DNA of 64,000 nt from Arundinibacter roseus (lineage in GTDB: Bacteria; Bacteroidota; Bacteroidia; Cytophagales; Spirosomataceae): NCBI RefSeq assembly GCF_004348825.1, contig NZ_SMJU01000003.1:248001-312000 (forward strand), read 5' to 3'. Of the stretch, positions 43,802 through 53,174 are shown one piece after another. A program made the translations under genes and the position numbers. Under the pieces are notes generated by a model. That model saw nothing but the letters and a program-made list of their open reading frames with translations, did not search any database and was not told the DNA's origin. Position 1 is the first letter of the stretch, and every line of letters starts with the position of its first letter.

Positions 43802-43930
43802 ATAGAGAATTGCTGGTGACAGGGTTTCTGAAGAGTGACAATTCTACCATAAATCCTTAAAATAGTAGTGTTTATCCGATTATTGGACGTACTGTTTCAC
43901 ATTTTGCCGTCATTCGCTGAAAGCCATTAA

Positions 43931-43950
43931 AACTGCCCGAACGGGCAGTT
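43931..43950 (+). terminator. Hairpin after araD
   Basis: AACTGCCCG / CGGGCAGTT (43931-43939, 43942-43950), then GGGCTTTTCC. The stem is strong but the T-run is only four. It covers the upstream in-frame ATG 43949 of the next gene, which favours its start at 43985. Confidence 0.6.
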
Positions 43951-43984
43951 GGGCTTTTCCTTGAAAACACAAAGCAAACGTCTG

Positions 43985-45325
43985 ATGAAACACGTATTTC
44001 CATACTTCATATTTCTGCTTACAAGCGCCTGTGGAACCGCGCAAAAGCTGGATACCAAAGCGATTGATAGTTTATTTACTATCTATGACCAAAAAGAACT
44101 CTTCTTTGTAAATGTGTTGGTCAAACGGGCCGACAGCGTACTCTTCCAACGTTCAGCAGGTTTTCAGAATCTGGAATCGGGTGTGAAAAATCATTCAAAA
44201 ACCCAGTTTTTGATTGGCTCTATAACCAAAACCTATACCGCGGTGCTGATCCTGCAGTTGGTGGAAGAAGGAAAAATCAGGCTGGACGATCCGCTATCTA
44301 AATTTTACCCACAACTTTCAAACGCAGACAGAATCACGATTTCCATGATGCTCAGGCATCGGTCGGGACTCTTCAATTATACCAACATGCCTGGATTTTT
44401 ACAGCAGGTGGATAAATCCATCACCAAAGAGCAATTTTTGGAAACCTTTAAAACTCTAAAAACCGAATTTGAACCCGATACAAAATACGAATACAGCAAT
44501 ACCAACTACCTGCTCCTTGGATTGATTCTTGAAACCATTACGGGAGACACCTACGAAAATCTGTTAAAGAACCGGATTTTGACTAAAATTGGTGCTCGAA
44601 ATACGTTTTATGGCCGGCCGCAGGATCGTAAAGATTTTGCGAAATCCTACATTTTTACCGGTGAAAAATGGCTCTCTACTCAACCCGAGTGGAACATTGA
44701 CTGGGCCGCGGCGGCCGGAGGCATTGCTACTACTTCCTCTGATTTGGCGCTATTCTACGAAGGCCTTTTTAATGGAAAGCTGATTTCCGAAAAAAGCCTG
44801 ACCGCCATGATTGACCTCAAAGATGGGTACGGCTATGGGATTAGTTCGGTGCCCTTTGGAAGACGTACATTTTATGGACACGGGGGCGGAATTGAAAGCT
44901 ATGTTTCTTTTGTGGGCTATAATCGGGAGGATAAAACCCTGTTTATTCAGCTCGTCAACGGTCGAAAACAATTTGAACCCAACGATATTTCCATTCAAAT
45001 TCTGAATGCCGCTTACGGTTATCCGCTTTCATATCCCGATTTATCGGTGCGCAAAGTAGTAAAGGTCGAAAAAGAAGTATTGACAAGCTACGAGGGGACC
45101 TACACTTCGGCCAATTTTCCGCTGGAAATTACTGTTTTTGTAAAAGACGGCAACTTATTCGGGCAAGCGACGGGTCAAAGCGCTTTCCAGCTGACACCGT
45201 ACTCCGATACAGAATTTGGGTTTGAGGCTGCGAGAATCAAAATGATTTTCTTTGAAAAAGTGGGCCAAAAAGCCTTTCACTTTTCACAGGGAAACGCAGC
45301 GTTTGATTTTGTCAGAAAGCCCTGA
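43985..45325 (+). CDS. Serine hydrolase lipoprotein (class C beta-lactamase / PBP4-like)
   Basis: 446 residues from ATG 43985; lipobox TSA-Cys16. It has Ser79-Ile-Thr-Lys82 ('FLIGSITKTYTAV'), 'YEYSNTNYLLLG' (Tyr-Ser-Asn) and 'FYGHGGGIESYVSF' (His-x-Gly), the three motifs of the fold. A C-terminal beta-sandwich domain ('YEGTYTSANFPLEITVFVKDG', about residue 360 on) is common in Bacteroidota homologues. Activity could be a D-amino-acid peptidase or an esterase; in carbohydrate loci such proteins are often carbohydrate esterases. It lies after araAD in the same direction, convergent with the beta-helix gene. Confidence 0.88.
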   Translation: MKHVFPYFIFLLTSACGTAQKLDTKAIDSLFTIYDQKELFFVNVLVKRADSVLFQRSAGFQNLESGVKNHSKTQFLIGSITKTYTAVLILQLVEEGKIRLDDPLSKFYPQLSNADRITISMMLRHRSGLFNYTNMPGFLQQVDKSITKEQFLETFKTLKTEFEPDTKYEYSNTNYLLLGLILETITGDTYENLLKNRILTKIGARNTFYGRPQDRKDFAKSYIFTGEKWLSTQPEWNIDWAAAAGGIATTSSDLALFYEGLFNGKLISEKSLTAMIDLKDGYGYGISSVPFGRRTFYGHGGGIESYVSFVGYNREDKTLFIQLVNGRKQFEPNDISIQILNAAYGYPLSYPDLSVRKVVKVEKEVLTSYEGTYTSANFPLEITVFVKDGNLFGQATGQSAFQLTPYSDTEFGFEAARIKMIFFEKVGQKAFHFSQGNAAFDFVRKP

Positions 45326-45380
45326 ATCCAGTTGAAAACACCCGCAGATTCAGATTTCAAGTGCAATTCACTTATAAGTA

Positions 45381-46994
45381 CTATTTTTCCTTGACGAAGG
45401 TGTGCACCGAAATTACGCGATTGTTCTCCGAAACTACGAGCACATATAATCCGCTGGCGAGCGATTGAATGTTAAGATCTGTTGATTGCTGTGATACGTT
45501 TTGTTTTTTAAGGGAAGTCCCGCGGCAATCCAGTATTTCAACGTCTACATTAGAATTCAGATCCTCCGGTAACTGCATGGTCAGGCTTTCCTTCGCAGGA
45601 TTGGGATACACCCTAGCCGAATGGCGTATAGGAAGTGAAACTACACTCGTAATGATTTCCTGTAGCGCATTAGTAAATTCATAGGCTCCAATGTCAGGCC
45701 CGAGTCCATGCGGGCGAGCAACTCCGAGTATATCTTTTTGACTGAAAAAACCGGCAGTTTGCGTGGCTTGATCAATGGCGGGGCTGGATTCTTTTAGTTG
45801 AAAATTGGCCACGATACGGTCTGACGAGGGGTTGACAAATTCGGGATCAGCAATCCGGTCGTGTGGACCTTTAACCGCCACTATACCGTTAAAATACAGA
45901 TTATAGTCGTAAACCACATTGACATTTCGGTTAGTGGAATTACAATTCTTGCCCATAGCGGCATAACTGATATTGTTTATGATATTTACATCCACGCAGT
46001 CATTCGCAAAAATATTAGCATAATCGGACAGCACCGTACCATTTTGGTAGACTGTATTGTTGATCATATCCACATGATTGGCCCGATAGGCATGAATTCC
46101 GGAGCCGCCGTTATTGACCGAAAGGTTATTCTTTACGAGTGTGCGTCCCACATACATTTCGTCACCTACTTTTCCGCCATACGGATATTGATTGATGTCA
46201 ATGATAATGCCATTTCCATCGCTCAATCGTTTCAGCGAGATCCAGGGAATAGTTGTTTTGTTGGAAAAGCACGTATTGTTTCGAACAATTATTTTGTAGG
46301 TCGAGACCTGATCACTGTTGTAGGGCGTCAACACGCTGATTCCGCTACCGCCATACACCATATACCAGGCATTATTAAAAACCAGATTATTTTCAATAGT
46401 CGTGTAGTCGGTTTGAATAGCACTGATTCCTCCACCTGGAAAATCATGTACTTTGCAGCTACGAATGATTACATGATGCGGTTTTTTTGATTCGTCGCGC
46501 AGTCCACCAATCGAAAGCCCGTTAGTATTAAAAACCGGATTAGGTGCAGACACACCACTAACCTGATCGTTATAGGATTTGAGAGCGGCTTCGTACGTAA
46601 GATTTGCGTTATTACCCATCAGTTCAAAACCCTCAAAAACAACGTAGGAACCGTTGATACTCACAGCATTCCACACATTGCCCGAGGCCGTAATTTTGGG
46701 GCTGTGTCCATTCATAGCCTTGTAGGTGATCCAGGCACCTGCCGTACCTGATCGAGTTATGGATAGTAACGGGCCGGAAGTTGTGGTGTATACACCATTC
46801 ATAACCAGCACACTATCGCCTGGGATGGTCAAATTCGAGGCTTGCTGAATAGTCAAAAATGGGGTTGAAACGGTCTTGCCGTCATTAGTAGTATTGCCTG
46901 TCGAAGAAACATAGTAGGTAGTAGCCAACGCCGGGGAAACGCTCGTGAATACAAGTATCCAAATTTTAAAATACCAAAAGAATTTAATGCTCAT
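45381..46994 (-). CDS. Right-handed beta-helix protein secreted by type IX secretion
   Basis: 537 residues. Signal peptide ends near ALAT (residue 25). Residues 26-440 form parallel beta-helix coils ('TYYVSSTGNTTNDG' start; 'VVFEGFELMGNN', 'VIIRSCKVHDFPGGGISA', 'TTIENNLVFNNAWYMV', 'IVRNNTCFSN', 'DMINNTVYQNG'), with Asp-Ile-Gly-Ala-Tyr-Glu closing the helix, as in DUF1565/PL-like proteins. The last ~80 residues are a type A T9SS C-terminal domain ('ARVYPNPAKESLTMQLPE', 'LASGLYVLVV'). It is probably a polysaccharide lyase or glycan-binding protein at the cell surface. The exact family is not fixed. Confidence 0.87.
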   Translation of the reverse strand: MSIKFFWYFKIWILVFTSVSPALATTYYVSSTGNTTNDGKTVSTPFLTIQQASNLTIPGDSVLVMNGVYTTTSGPLLSITRSGTAGAWITYKAMNGHSPKITASGNVWNAVSINGSYVVFEGFELMGNNANLTYEAALKSYNDQVSGVSAPNPVFNTNGLSIGGLRDESKKPHHVIIRSCKVHDFPGGGISAIQTDYTTIENNLVFNNAWYMVYGGSGISVLTPYNSDQVSTYKIIVRNNTCFSNKTTIPWISLKRLSDGNGIIIDINQYPYGGKVGDEMYVGRTLVKNNLSVNNGGSGIHAYRANHVDMINNTVYQNGTVLSDYANIFANDCVDVNIINNISYAAMGKNCNSTNRNVNVVYDYNLYFNGIVAVKGPHDRIADPEFVNPSSDRIVANFQLKESSPAIDQATQTAGFFSQKDILGVARPHGLGPDIGAYEFTNALQEIITSVVSLPIRHSARVYPNPAKESLTMQLPEDLNSNVDVEILDCRGTSLKKQNVSQQSTDLNIQSLASGLYVLVVSENNRVISVHTFVKEK

Positions 46995-47090
46995 CTGTAA
47001 ATCAGGATAATCCAGGTTTTAAGCTGTAAACGGGTTTTTACCGGATTTTCCCGATATTCCTCCAATTAAAATTCAGGATTATCTGTATCT

Positions 47091-49667
47091 CTACCGTATA
47101 ATCCAGCGAAAGGTACGCAGTTGGTAGGGGTTGAAAATAGCTGTAAATGGAGATTTTGTAGTTGTTAATTGCAGTTCGTCAGTTTCCAGGTGAGTGGTCT
47201 GCCGTACGTTTCGGACGGACAGGTTCAGTCGAAAAGCCGGAGTTTTGGGCTGATTTGCAAGATTCCAAAAGCGGGTGATAAGTCCCTTTTCAATTCCTTC
47301 TTCGGATGGTTTGACACTCCACAGCAGCAAGTCAGGGTCGGTAACCGAAAGCAAGGAAAATTCATTGGGGCTACGTCCAATGGTACCAGTAATCCATTGA
47401 GCCATCAGCGGATTTTGGTGTTCAAGGGAAAATTTCATGGCTGCGGTTGCATCAAATGCCTGCGCATGGGTTGTGAGAGCAAAATGATAGTTAAAGCGAC
47501 TCTGCCCATGTTGAGCCGGAATCCCCAATTTTTCACCATCCGTTTGGCCGCCCGCCAACGCGTAGAGCTGTGCCGACTGTTCCCATAGTGAATCGGGCGT
47601 GCTAGCTCCCAACTTAAAGAAACTACAATCAAGATTTGACAGGGTTACACCGTAATTTTCTTCACTCAAATCAGCAAAATGATTGAACGTCAGCCAATCA
47701 TACCGCGCATTTTGAGCGGAATAGTCGCCGCCGCGGGTTTGAATTTTTGCAGTCAAAACCGCACCTAATTCTTCATGACTGGTGGTTTGATTTATAAGAT
47801 CAAATGAGAATGCCCAGGTCTTTATGTCCTTAAAATTTTCTTCAATCGAATTTTGAATTTCAATCCGGGGAATATCTTTGAAAAGCGTAATCCGAAACGA
47901 ATGCAACACAGGAAGACTTGAAGTGCCTTTCAATGTAACGGATACAGGGCCTTCATTTTCTATGACAAGTGGCTCACCATCATCAAGTTTAAGTGTTCCC
48001 AGATCATTTAGGTATTTTCCATCCTGGATCTTTATGAGTTGCCGGCTTTGAGCCAAACTATCATAGAGTTGGGAAATTACGCCGGACGGATGTATTCGCA
48101 AACGGTACAAAGCATTTTTGAAAAATCCGTCCGAAAGCGTGGCGGCAACCGGAAGTTTTTTCGAACTCCCTTCACTGAGCTCAAAGACTTTGTAGCCAAC
48201 CGACGGAATTTTCCTGGCCATAATTCTCAGGAAACGCTTCCCCTCTTTTGTAATCAATTGGCTGGCACATAGTTGACCCGAAGAAACATCTAGTACAGCT
48301 ACCGGATAATTTCCATCGTACTCAATATCGGCCACATCGTCTCTTTCCCAGCTCAAAGGATTAAAAACATAAAAGCGGGGATTGGTAGATTTTTTGAGCT
48401 GCTGTCCCAAAGATTTAGACGAGAGCTGATAGAGCGTATCTACGTAGGTAGAAATCTGTTCCTGCATTTTTTTCTGCCAATTCCCCCGGTCCTGCGCCGA
48501 TACAGGACCGTCTGCGGTCCAGTCATGTTCCCAGTACAGGCCAAACCCTTCCCAGGCTTTTTGGCGAAGTTCAATCAAATTCTTTCCAAACGATTTATTC
48601 TGCAAAGAAACCAGCGAAGCCAGCGCTTCCGCACTTCTTAATTTTTCGGTAGCCCTCCGGACCAATGCTGTCGTCTCGTTCATCGAAGCGGAGTAGGTGT
48701 CCCACTCGTTACCATAGCTAAGCGATTCGGTGGGTAAATCAGGATAGGACCTGACGATATCCTTGAAAAAATCCTCTTCATTCGATACCCGAACTTTACG
48801 ATCAGTGGTTGTGGTTTGTTGTGCAGCCTGCACAAAAGCCGGAGAAACGAACGTTGCCAAATCGTCCCAACCGTATCCAAAAGCCCCTGCTATGTGATAG
48901 GGATAGGCAGTTGTGTAGCATAGGTTGGATAAGCGCTCGACGGTTTGAGCAATGGATTCGGTGGCTTGATGGAGCTCATTTACCAGCCTCGTTTCTGCGT
49001 ATCCACCCAGTGATTTATTGTCCGTGCTCAGGTTGTACCATTTCATCAAAACACCGGTTTGATCCTGTCCCATGTAGCGGTACAATTGATGCTGACGATG
49101 CGCAAGACTAGTATTGGAAAGCCGAGAGGCGCAACCACACACTCCACGCCAGCTGTATTTGGCTCCCGAACCGGCCCATAAAGAGCTCAAACCAAGAGGT
49201 AAAGTCTGATTTTCCATGCACACAGCCATTGGAAAGCGTAGTCCGAGTCTACGTTCCATCTGCCCGGCATAGTACATACCCCGCAAGACCGCCTCGGTTG
49301 GCTGTGCGCCGTAGGTGCTAACCAAGGTGTTTAGCGGACTGCTGATATGACCCGATTCAATGGCGCTTACCAACCGGTTGAACTGCGCGGGACTTCGGTA
49401 TTTTTCGTAGGTGTACAACCAGAAACTGCCATCACAATTGAAACGCGCCTGAAAATCATCTGGATTGTTTTTGGTGGAATCGATTTGATCCAGGTAGTAG
49501 TCCAGCATGTGCACAAAAGCCGAATCATACTGCGCCTCGTTGCCCGTCCACTTGTAATCGGTATGTTCGTCGTTGGCAATGTAGAGCCTTGTTGGCTGCT
49601 GCGCGCGTGCTACCTTCATGCCCAAAGCCATTAAACAAAGCCCAATCAGGCAACAGATCCGCCACAT
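47091..49667 (-). CDS. GH38-like glycoside hydrolase (alpha-mannosidase family)
   Basis: 858 residues from ATG 49667 (an ATG at 49706 adds 13). The signal peptide ends in RAQ. 'YIANDEHTDYKW' parallels the zinc-binding HxDxxW of GH38, and 'RFNCDGSFWLYTYEKY' the following block. The C-terminal half ('FYVFNPLSWERDDVADIEYDG', 'LYRLRIHPSGVISQLYDS', 'IPRIEIQNSIEENF') is the usual GH38 beta-sandwich region. It diverges from the classical HxHND motif, so the sugar removed may not be mannose. It lies downstream of the SIS-domain gene in one operon (53 bp from its preferred start). Confidence 0.8.
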   Translation of the reverse strand: MWRICCLIGLCLMALGMKVARAQQPTRLYIANDEHTDYKWTGNEAQYDSAFVHMLDYYLDQIDSTKNNPDDFQARFNCDGSFWLYTYEKYRSPAQFNRLVSAIESGHISSPLNTLVSTYGAQPTEAVLRGMYYAGQMERRLGLRFPMAVCMENQTLPLGLSSLWAGSGAKYSWRGVCGCASRLSNTSLAHRQHQLYRYMGQDQTGVLMKWYNLSTDNKSLGGYAETRLVNELHQATESIAQTVERLSNLCYTTAYPYHIAGAFGYGWDDLATFVSPAFVQAAQQTTTTDRKVRVSNEEDFFKDIVRSYPDLPTESLSYGNEWDTYSASMNETTALVRRATEKLRSAEALASLVSLQNKSFGKNLIELRQKAWEGFGLYWEHDWTADGPVSAQDRGNWQKKMQEQISTYVDTLYQLSSKSLGQQLKKSTNPRFYVFNPLSWERDDVADIEYDGNYPVAVLDVSSGQLCASQLITKEGKRFLRIMARKIPSVGYKVFELSEGSSKKLPVAATLSDGFFKNALYRLRIHPSGVISQLYDSLAQSRQLIKIQDGKYLNDLGTLKLDDGEPLVIENEGPVSVTLKGTSSLPVLHSFRITLFKDIPRIEIQNSIEENFKDIKTWAFSFDLINQTTSHEELGAVLTAKIQTRGGDYSAQNARYDWLTFNHFADLSEENYGVTLSNLDCSFFKLGASTPDSLWEQSAQLYALAGGQTDGEKLGIPAQHGQSRFNYHFALTTHAQAFDATAAMKFSLEHQNPLMAQWITGTIGRSPNEFSLLSVTDPDLLLWSVKPSEEGIEKGLITRFWNLANQPKTPAFRLNLSVRNVRQTTHLETDELQLTTTKSPFTAIFNPYQLRTFRWIIR

Positions 49668-49720
49668 AGATTTCCGATTATGAGTAATTATTTTGATTCC
49701 TTGCACGATTTATAAATGGT

Positions 49721-50644
49721 TCAATGAACTTCCGTAACCTTTCCGCCAACGGCAAACATTTCTTTGATTCCCAGTAGCTCGGAGAGATAAAAAGCCATAA
49801 AATTAAATACCACGCTATGATGCAAAATAGAAAAGTGCTCTTCAACATCTTCTGCTTCCAGCGTCAGCACGTGTGCACCAAACTGACGAATGGTTTCATT
49901 CAGTTTAAGAGTACGCTCGTAGTTTTTGCCAGGTGCCATAATCTGGATGACCAAACTGTTCGGTGCAGTTTCCTTGGGCCCGTGGTCGTACTGGGCCATG
50001 GGCAGGCCCTGAAAACTTCGCTGCGTACTTTCACTCAAAATTAAGGCTGCTTCCATGGCTGTGGCGATATTGGGTCCACTGCCGGTAATATAAATGCCGT
50101 GAATTGGCCGGGTAGCCAAAAGTTCAAATACTTGTCCGGCCAATTCTTTACCCCTGGCTTCGTAATCAGAAAAACGGGAAATAAGTAATTCAACCGTTGG
50201 GGCCGGATCATACCCAAATCCTTTGTAAAGCGCCAGGAGAGTATTGACAAAGGTCTTGGAAGAAGAAAAATGCTCTTCTCCCGCCCGCAGGTCGATGGCC
50301 ATGCGAACATTTTCCTGATGACTCAGTGCGTTTTCGGGGTAGTTACTGATGGCTACGTATTGATCAAAAAGGGACGTACACCAAAGTGCTTCACTGCTAC
50401 GGCCCGACTGCGAAAGGATAACGGCTAACGGCTGTTTTTTGGTGAACAAATAGGCAGCGTATTCGGAGGCGATTTCAGGCTGGATGGGTACACCCATGTA
50501 TTTAAAAGCCAGCGGGGCAAAGTACGAGGAACCCATACCCAGATAGGGAACTGCCGTCGGAAGGGCAGGAATTTCAGATTGCAGCAAGGTCATCGCCCGC
50601 TGAGGAATTTCTTTGATTTCGGCTAAGATTTTGTTTTCCTTCAT
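49721..50644 (-). CDS. SIS-domain sugar isomerase / deaminase-like protein
   Basis: 307 residues with two SIS domains: the first with 'YLGMGSSYFAPLAFKYM' and 'LAVILSQSGRSSEALWCT' (Ser-Gln-Ser-Gly), the second with 'GIYITGSGPNIATAMEAALILSEST' and 'LPMAQYDHGPKET'. This is the architecture of the isomerase half of GlmS, AgaS-type deaminase/isomerases and FrlB; without the glutaminase part, a phospho-sugar isomerase or deglycase/deaminase role is likely. Cytosolic. First gene of an operon with the GH38-like enzyme, so it may act on the sugar that enzyme frees. Confidence 0.87.
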   Translation of the reverse strand: MKENKILAEIKEIPQRAMTLLQSEIPALPTAVPYLGMGSSYFAPLAFKYMGVPIQPEIASEYAAYLFTKKQPLAVILSQSGRSSEALWCTSLFDQYVAISNYPENALSHQENVRMAIDLRAGEEHFSSSKTFVNTLLALYKGFGYDPAPTVELLISRFSDYEARGKELAGQVFELLATRPIHGIYITGSGPNIATAMEAALILSESTQRSFQGLPMAQYDHGPKETAPNSLVIQIMAPGKNYERTLKLNETIRQFGAHVLTLEAEDVEEHFSILHHSVVFNFMAFYLSELLGIKEMFAVGGKVTEVH

Positions 50645-50719
50645 GAACTTTTCGAGTCGATTAGTTTATTAATTGAAGCACTTTTTTCCAGGTAAGTACT
50701 TGAACATGTTGGTTTTCAA

Positions 50720-50854
50720 TAAGTAGTCAGGCAGAATTAGTTTAGAGTATATTTTTCAAGGGATAACTCTTGAATTATCAGAATTTTTAAGCCTCGTAGG
50801 GGCATTTGAGAGTTTATATTTTCAAAATATAATCTAGTTCTGCCTGACTACTTA
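50720..50854. mobile_element. 135-bp MITE-like element with 21-bp terminal inverted repeats
   Basis: Left end TAAGTAGTCAGGCAGAATTA (50720-50739) and the right end 50834-50854 are reverse complements at 20 of 21 positions. The interior is AT-rich and contains a perfect palindrome TATATTTT-C-AAAATATA (50815-50831). It has no coding capacity, as expected of a non-autonomous element. No clear target duplication beyond a possible TA. Confidence 0.65.
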
Positions 50855-50934
50855 AATAGATAATTAAATAATGGTACAAACATTTGATTATTAGCACAAT
50901 AACTCACTAATGGCCGGGCGGCTTTCCGCTACTC

Positions 50935-50959
50935 ACCTAAAAGCTAACAGCTACTTAGT
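50935..50959. repeat. 25-bp repeat, inverted copy of 22236-22260
   Basis: Exact reverse complement of the bases at 22236-22260. Read on the minus strand the wider stretch again breaks into TAGCTGT, TAGCTTT, TAGGTGAG, TAGCGGA heptads. Confidence 0.7.
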
Positions 50960-51002
50960 TCAAAAAATTATGGATTGGTATTGTATCCATCAGAAAAAGT
51001 AA

Positions 51003-51593
51003 TCAGCAAAGAAATGCCCCATTTCGTTCAAAAGTCACTTTGGCCTGCATTCGTAGCGTTGAAATGGCGATATTTAACGTATTATAAACACTTTTCATTG
51101 AAATATTCATCACCTCAGCTGCTTGTGGATAGGAAAGTCCTTTAAAATAAATCAGGCACAAAATCTGGCGCTGTCGCTTAGGTAGATTATTCAAAACAGC
51201 ATCCAAAAGGATGTTTTGTTGCGTCCTGAGTTCGCAATCAATAAGTTCACTTTCATGAGGAGGTACCACAAAAGTGGCTTGTGCAAAATGGCACTCCTGC
51301 GAGTCGAACCGGTTTAGGTGGGTGACCGAATCGAACAGTCGGCGGCGCATGGCTTTATATAAATAAAATCGGATATTATCGGTAGAACCCAGGCTTTCCT
51401 TGCGCTCGTGCAAATGTAGAAACAACCCGTGCAGGCAGTCTTCTACGAGTTGTTGGTTACGGACCAGGTTATAACCATAGCGATATAGATCATCAGAAAA
51501 GTTGTCATATAGTTGCGAAAAAGCGGACATGCTACCATCCCGAAACGAATTCCAGAGTTCAACGTGCTCTGATTTTGTTAAATTATCCTTCAT
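51003..51593 (-). CDS. ECF sigma factor (sigma-70 family)
   Basis: 196 residues from ATG 51593 (ATG 51620 would add nine). Region 2 is 'AFSQLYDNFSDDLYRYGYNLVRNQQLVEDCLHGLFLHLHE' (about 23-62, cited in part), with the aromatic/acidic core-binding pattern. Region 4 is 'LLDAVLNNLPKRQRQILCLIYFKGLSYPQAAEVMNISMKSVYNTL' (cited in part), a clear HTH. This is the Bacteroidota type that normally pairs with a FecR anti-sigma. None is adjacent; the only FecR in the window is 45 kb away and lacks its own sigma gene. Confidence 0.92.
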   Translation of the reverse strand: MKDNLTKSEHVELWNSFRDGSMSAFSQLYDNFSDDLYRYGYNLVRNQQLVEDCLHGLFLHLHERKESLGSTDNIRFYLYKAMRRRLFDSVTHLNRFDSQECHFAQATFVVPPHESELIDCELRTQQNILLDAVLNNLPKRQRQILCLIYFKGLSYPQAAEVMNISMKSVYNTLNIAISTLRMQAKVTFERNGAFLC

Positions 51594-51620
51594 AAGGTTT
51601 GCGAAATTGTATCCAGCCAA

Positions 51621-52099
51621 TTACTCTTGTTTACAATTTTTTTTGATTATGGTAGTTACTTTACATTTAAACCGGCGTTTGTTAGGGCTGTTGATCATCC
51701 GATTGACTCTGAAAAAAGTATATTCTTGGGTACATTTCCAGGATCAACTTAATGCAGGCCCTTATTGCCCGGTACCAATGACTGCGTGAGGACCTTTTGT
51801 TCGATTCGAAAGGCGGTTCGGGAGTCTAAATTGTACAATATTCTCACAAAATTCGTATTTTCTGAGATAAAGAAAATGAAGTATTTTCTCCAAAACATGG
51901 ATTATTCTATTTTCAAATACTTACTTGTATACCAACCAGATATAACTTTACTTCTAATGTACACCATGATTTTGAGCCATTTAATAGAAATACCTCTACC
52001 CAAAGCAGCTTTCTCAGTATCTTTTCATACCTAAGCTCTTTTCCATTCATGGAGAATCCTACCTAACATTTATAGATTTTAAAAGCTTTATTATTCCGA
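51621..52099. other. Divergent intergenic region between sigma factor and AraC genes
   Basis: 479 bp. It must contain promoters for both genes, but I found no TAnnTTTG match on either strand and no hairpin. An 89-codon open frame at 51765-52034 looks non-coding. Confidence 0.4.
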
Positions 52100-53023
52100 A
52101 TGGTAGTACCTGGAAAAAGTCGAGGATTCACGGGTGAAAAAATCATCGAAGTACCTGCAGCTATGGTCGAAAAATGCCTGAGCATGCCCCTGATTAGTGC
52201 GCTGTTGATCACCCGTATGGGATTTTACCCTAAAGCCCAACATCATTACTATCATCGACCGGCAGGTATTTCACAGGTTATATTTTTGTATTGCACCGAC
52301 GGTCAGGGATGGGTGGATTTGCCAACCCATCGATTAATCATGCAGGCGGGGGACTTCCTTGCCATTCCTCCCTTTTTAGCTCATTCCTACGGAGCAGATC
52401 CGCAAAATCCATGGACAATTTATTGGTTTCATTATATTGGCAACGGCTCACCACAACTACTTGATGCATTCCGGGACCGAACCGGAAATTACTTGCATAC
52501 GGGCCGGGTTGTGTATTCCACGGAAAGGGTTAAGCTATTTGATCAGATTTTTGAGACCTTTTTAAAGGGGTACAGCACGGCCAACCTGCTATATGCCAAC
52601 CTTACACTTTCCTATTTTTTGGCTTCCTTTCTGGTACCCGAAAATTTTGAGCCGCCATCTCCCATTAGTGATACCCACAATCCTGTTTACCAGGCAATAG
52701 ACCGGATGCAAAACAGTTTGTCCGAACCATTGACGGTTGAGGAGTTTGCCCGATCCGTCCACCTGTCGGTGTCTTTTTTTTCACGAAAATTTAAACTAGC
52801 TACCGGCTATGCACCCATTGAATACTTTAATCACCTTCGGGTACAAAAAGCCTGTCAACTGCTTCATTTCAGTGATTTGCGAGTGAATGAGGTTGCCGCT
52901 GAAATTGGCATACATGATCCATTCTATTTTTCCAGGCTGTTCAAAAAGCACATGGGTTTTTCGCCGGTCGAATATCGAAAGATCGAAGGCCGGTATAGAC
53001 GGAAGCAACCACCTGAGTCGTAG
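52100..53023 (+). CDS. AraC-family regulator with cupin-like sensory domain
   Basis: 307 residues. The N-terminal half is an AraC-type ligand-binding cupin ('AGISQVIFLYCTDGQGWVDLPTHRLIMQAGDFLAIPPFLAHSYGADPQNPWTIYWFHY', residues ~57-115, cited in part). The C-terminal double HTH is 'LTVEEFARSVHLSVSFFSRKFKLATGYAPIEYFNHLRVQKACQLL' (cited in part) and 'VAAEIGIHDPFYFSRLFKKHMGFSPVEYRK'. A sugar-responsive activator is likely. It lies 214 bp before the AraR-like gene and may serve the same locus. The N-terminus could start a little later than 52100. Confidence 0.93.
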   Translation: MVVPGKSRGFTGEKIIEVPAAMVEKCLSMPLISALLITRMGFYPKAQHHYYHRPAGISQVIFLYCTDGQGWVDLPTHRLIMQAGDFLAIPPFLAHSYGADPQNPWTIYWFHYIGNGSPQLLDAFRDRTGNYLHTGRVVYSTERVKLFDQIFETFLKGYSTANLLYANLTLSYFLASFLVPENFEPPSPISDTHNPVYQAIDRMQNSLSEPLTVEEFARSVHLSVSFFSRKFKLATGYAPIEYFNHLRVQKACQLLHFSDLRVNEVAAEIGIHDPFYFSRLFKKHMGFSPVEYRKIEGRYRRKQPPES

Positions 53024-53174
53024 TTTGATGCCGGCAAGAACCAAAGAAATCTGCTTAACTAACGTTACAAACCGACAGGTACCTCAAACTTTCCGGTCAA
53101 TGGACTTCTGAGCAACTACTTCTTTTTTTCTGAATAAATTAATTATTTATACTGGATAAACACTATTCTACCCT

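Larger units (their letters stand above)
50645..51002. other. Intergenic region with MITE-like element and repeat relic
   Basis: 358 bp between the SIS gene (upstream side) and the sigma-factor gene (downstream side). It holds a 135-bp inverted-repeat element (50720-50854) and heptad-type repeats (50935-50959). No gene. Confidence 0.55.

Noticed and set aside
45861-46490. 209-codon open frame antisense to the beta-helix gene
   Set aside because: Ile/His/Val-rich periodic sequence is the reverse reading of beta-helix repeats.
51765-52034. 89-codon open frame upstream of the AraC gene
   Set aside because: AT-rich, no recognisable domain; two hydrophobic runs are expected by chance in such DNA.
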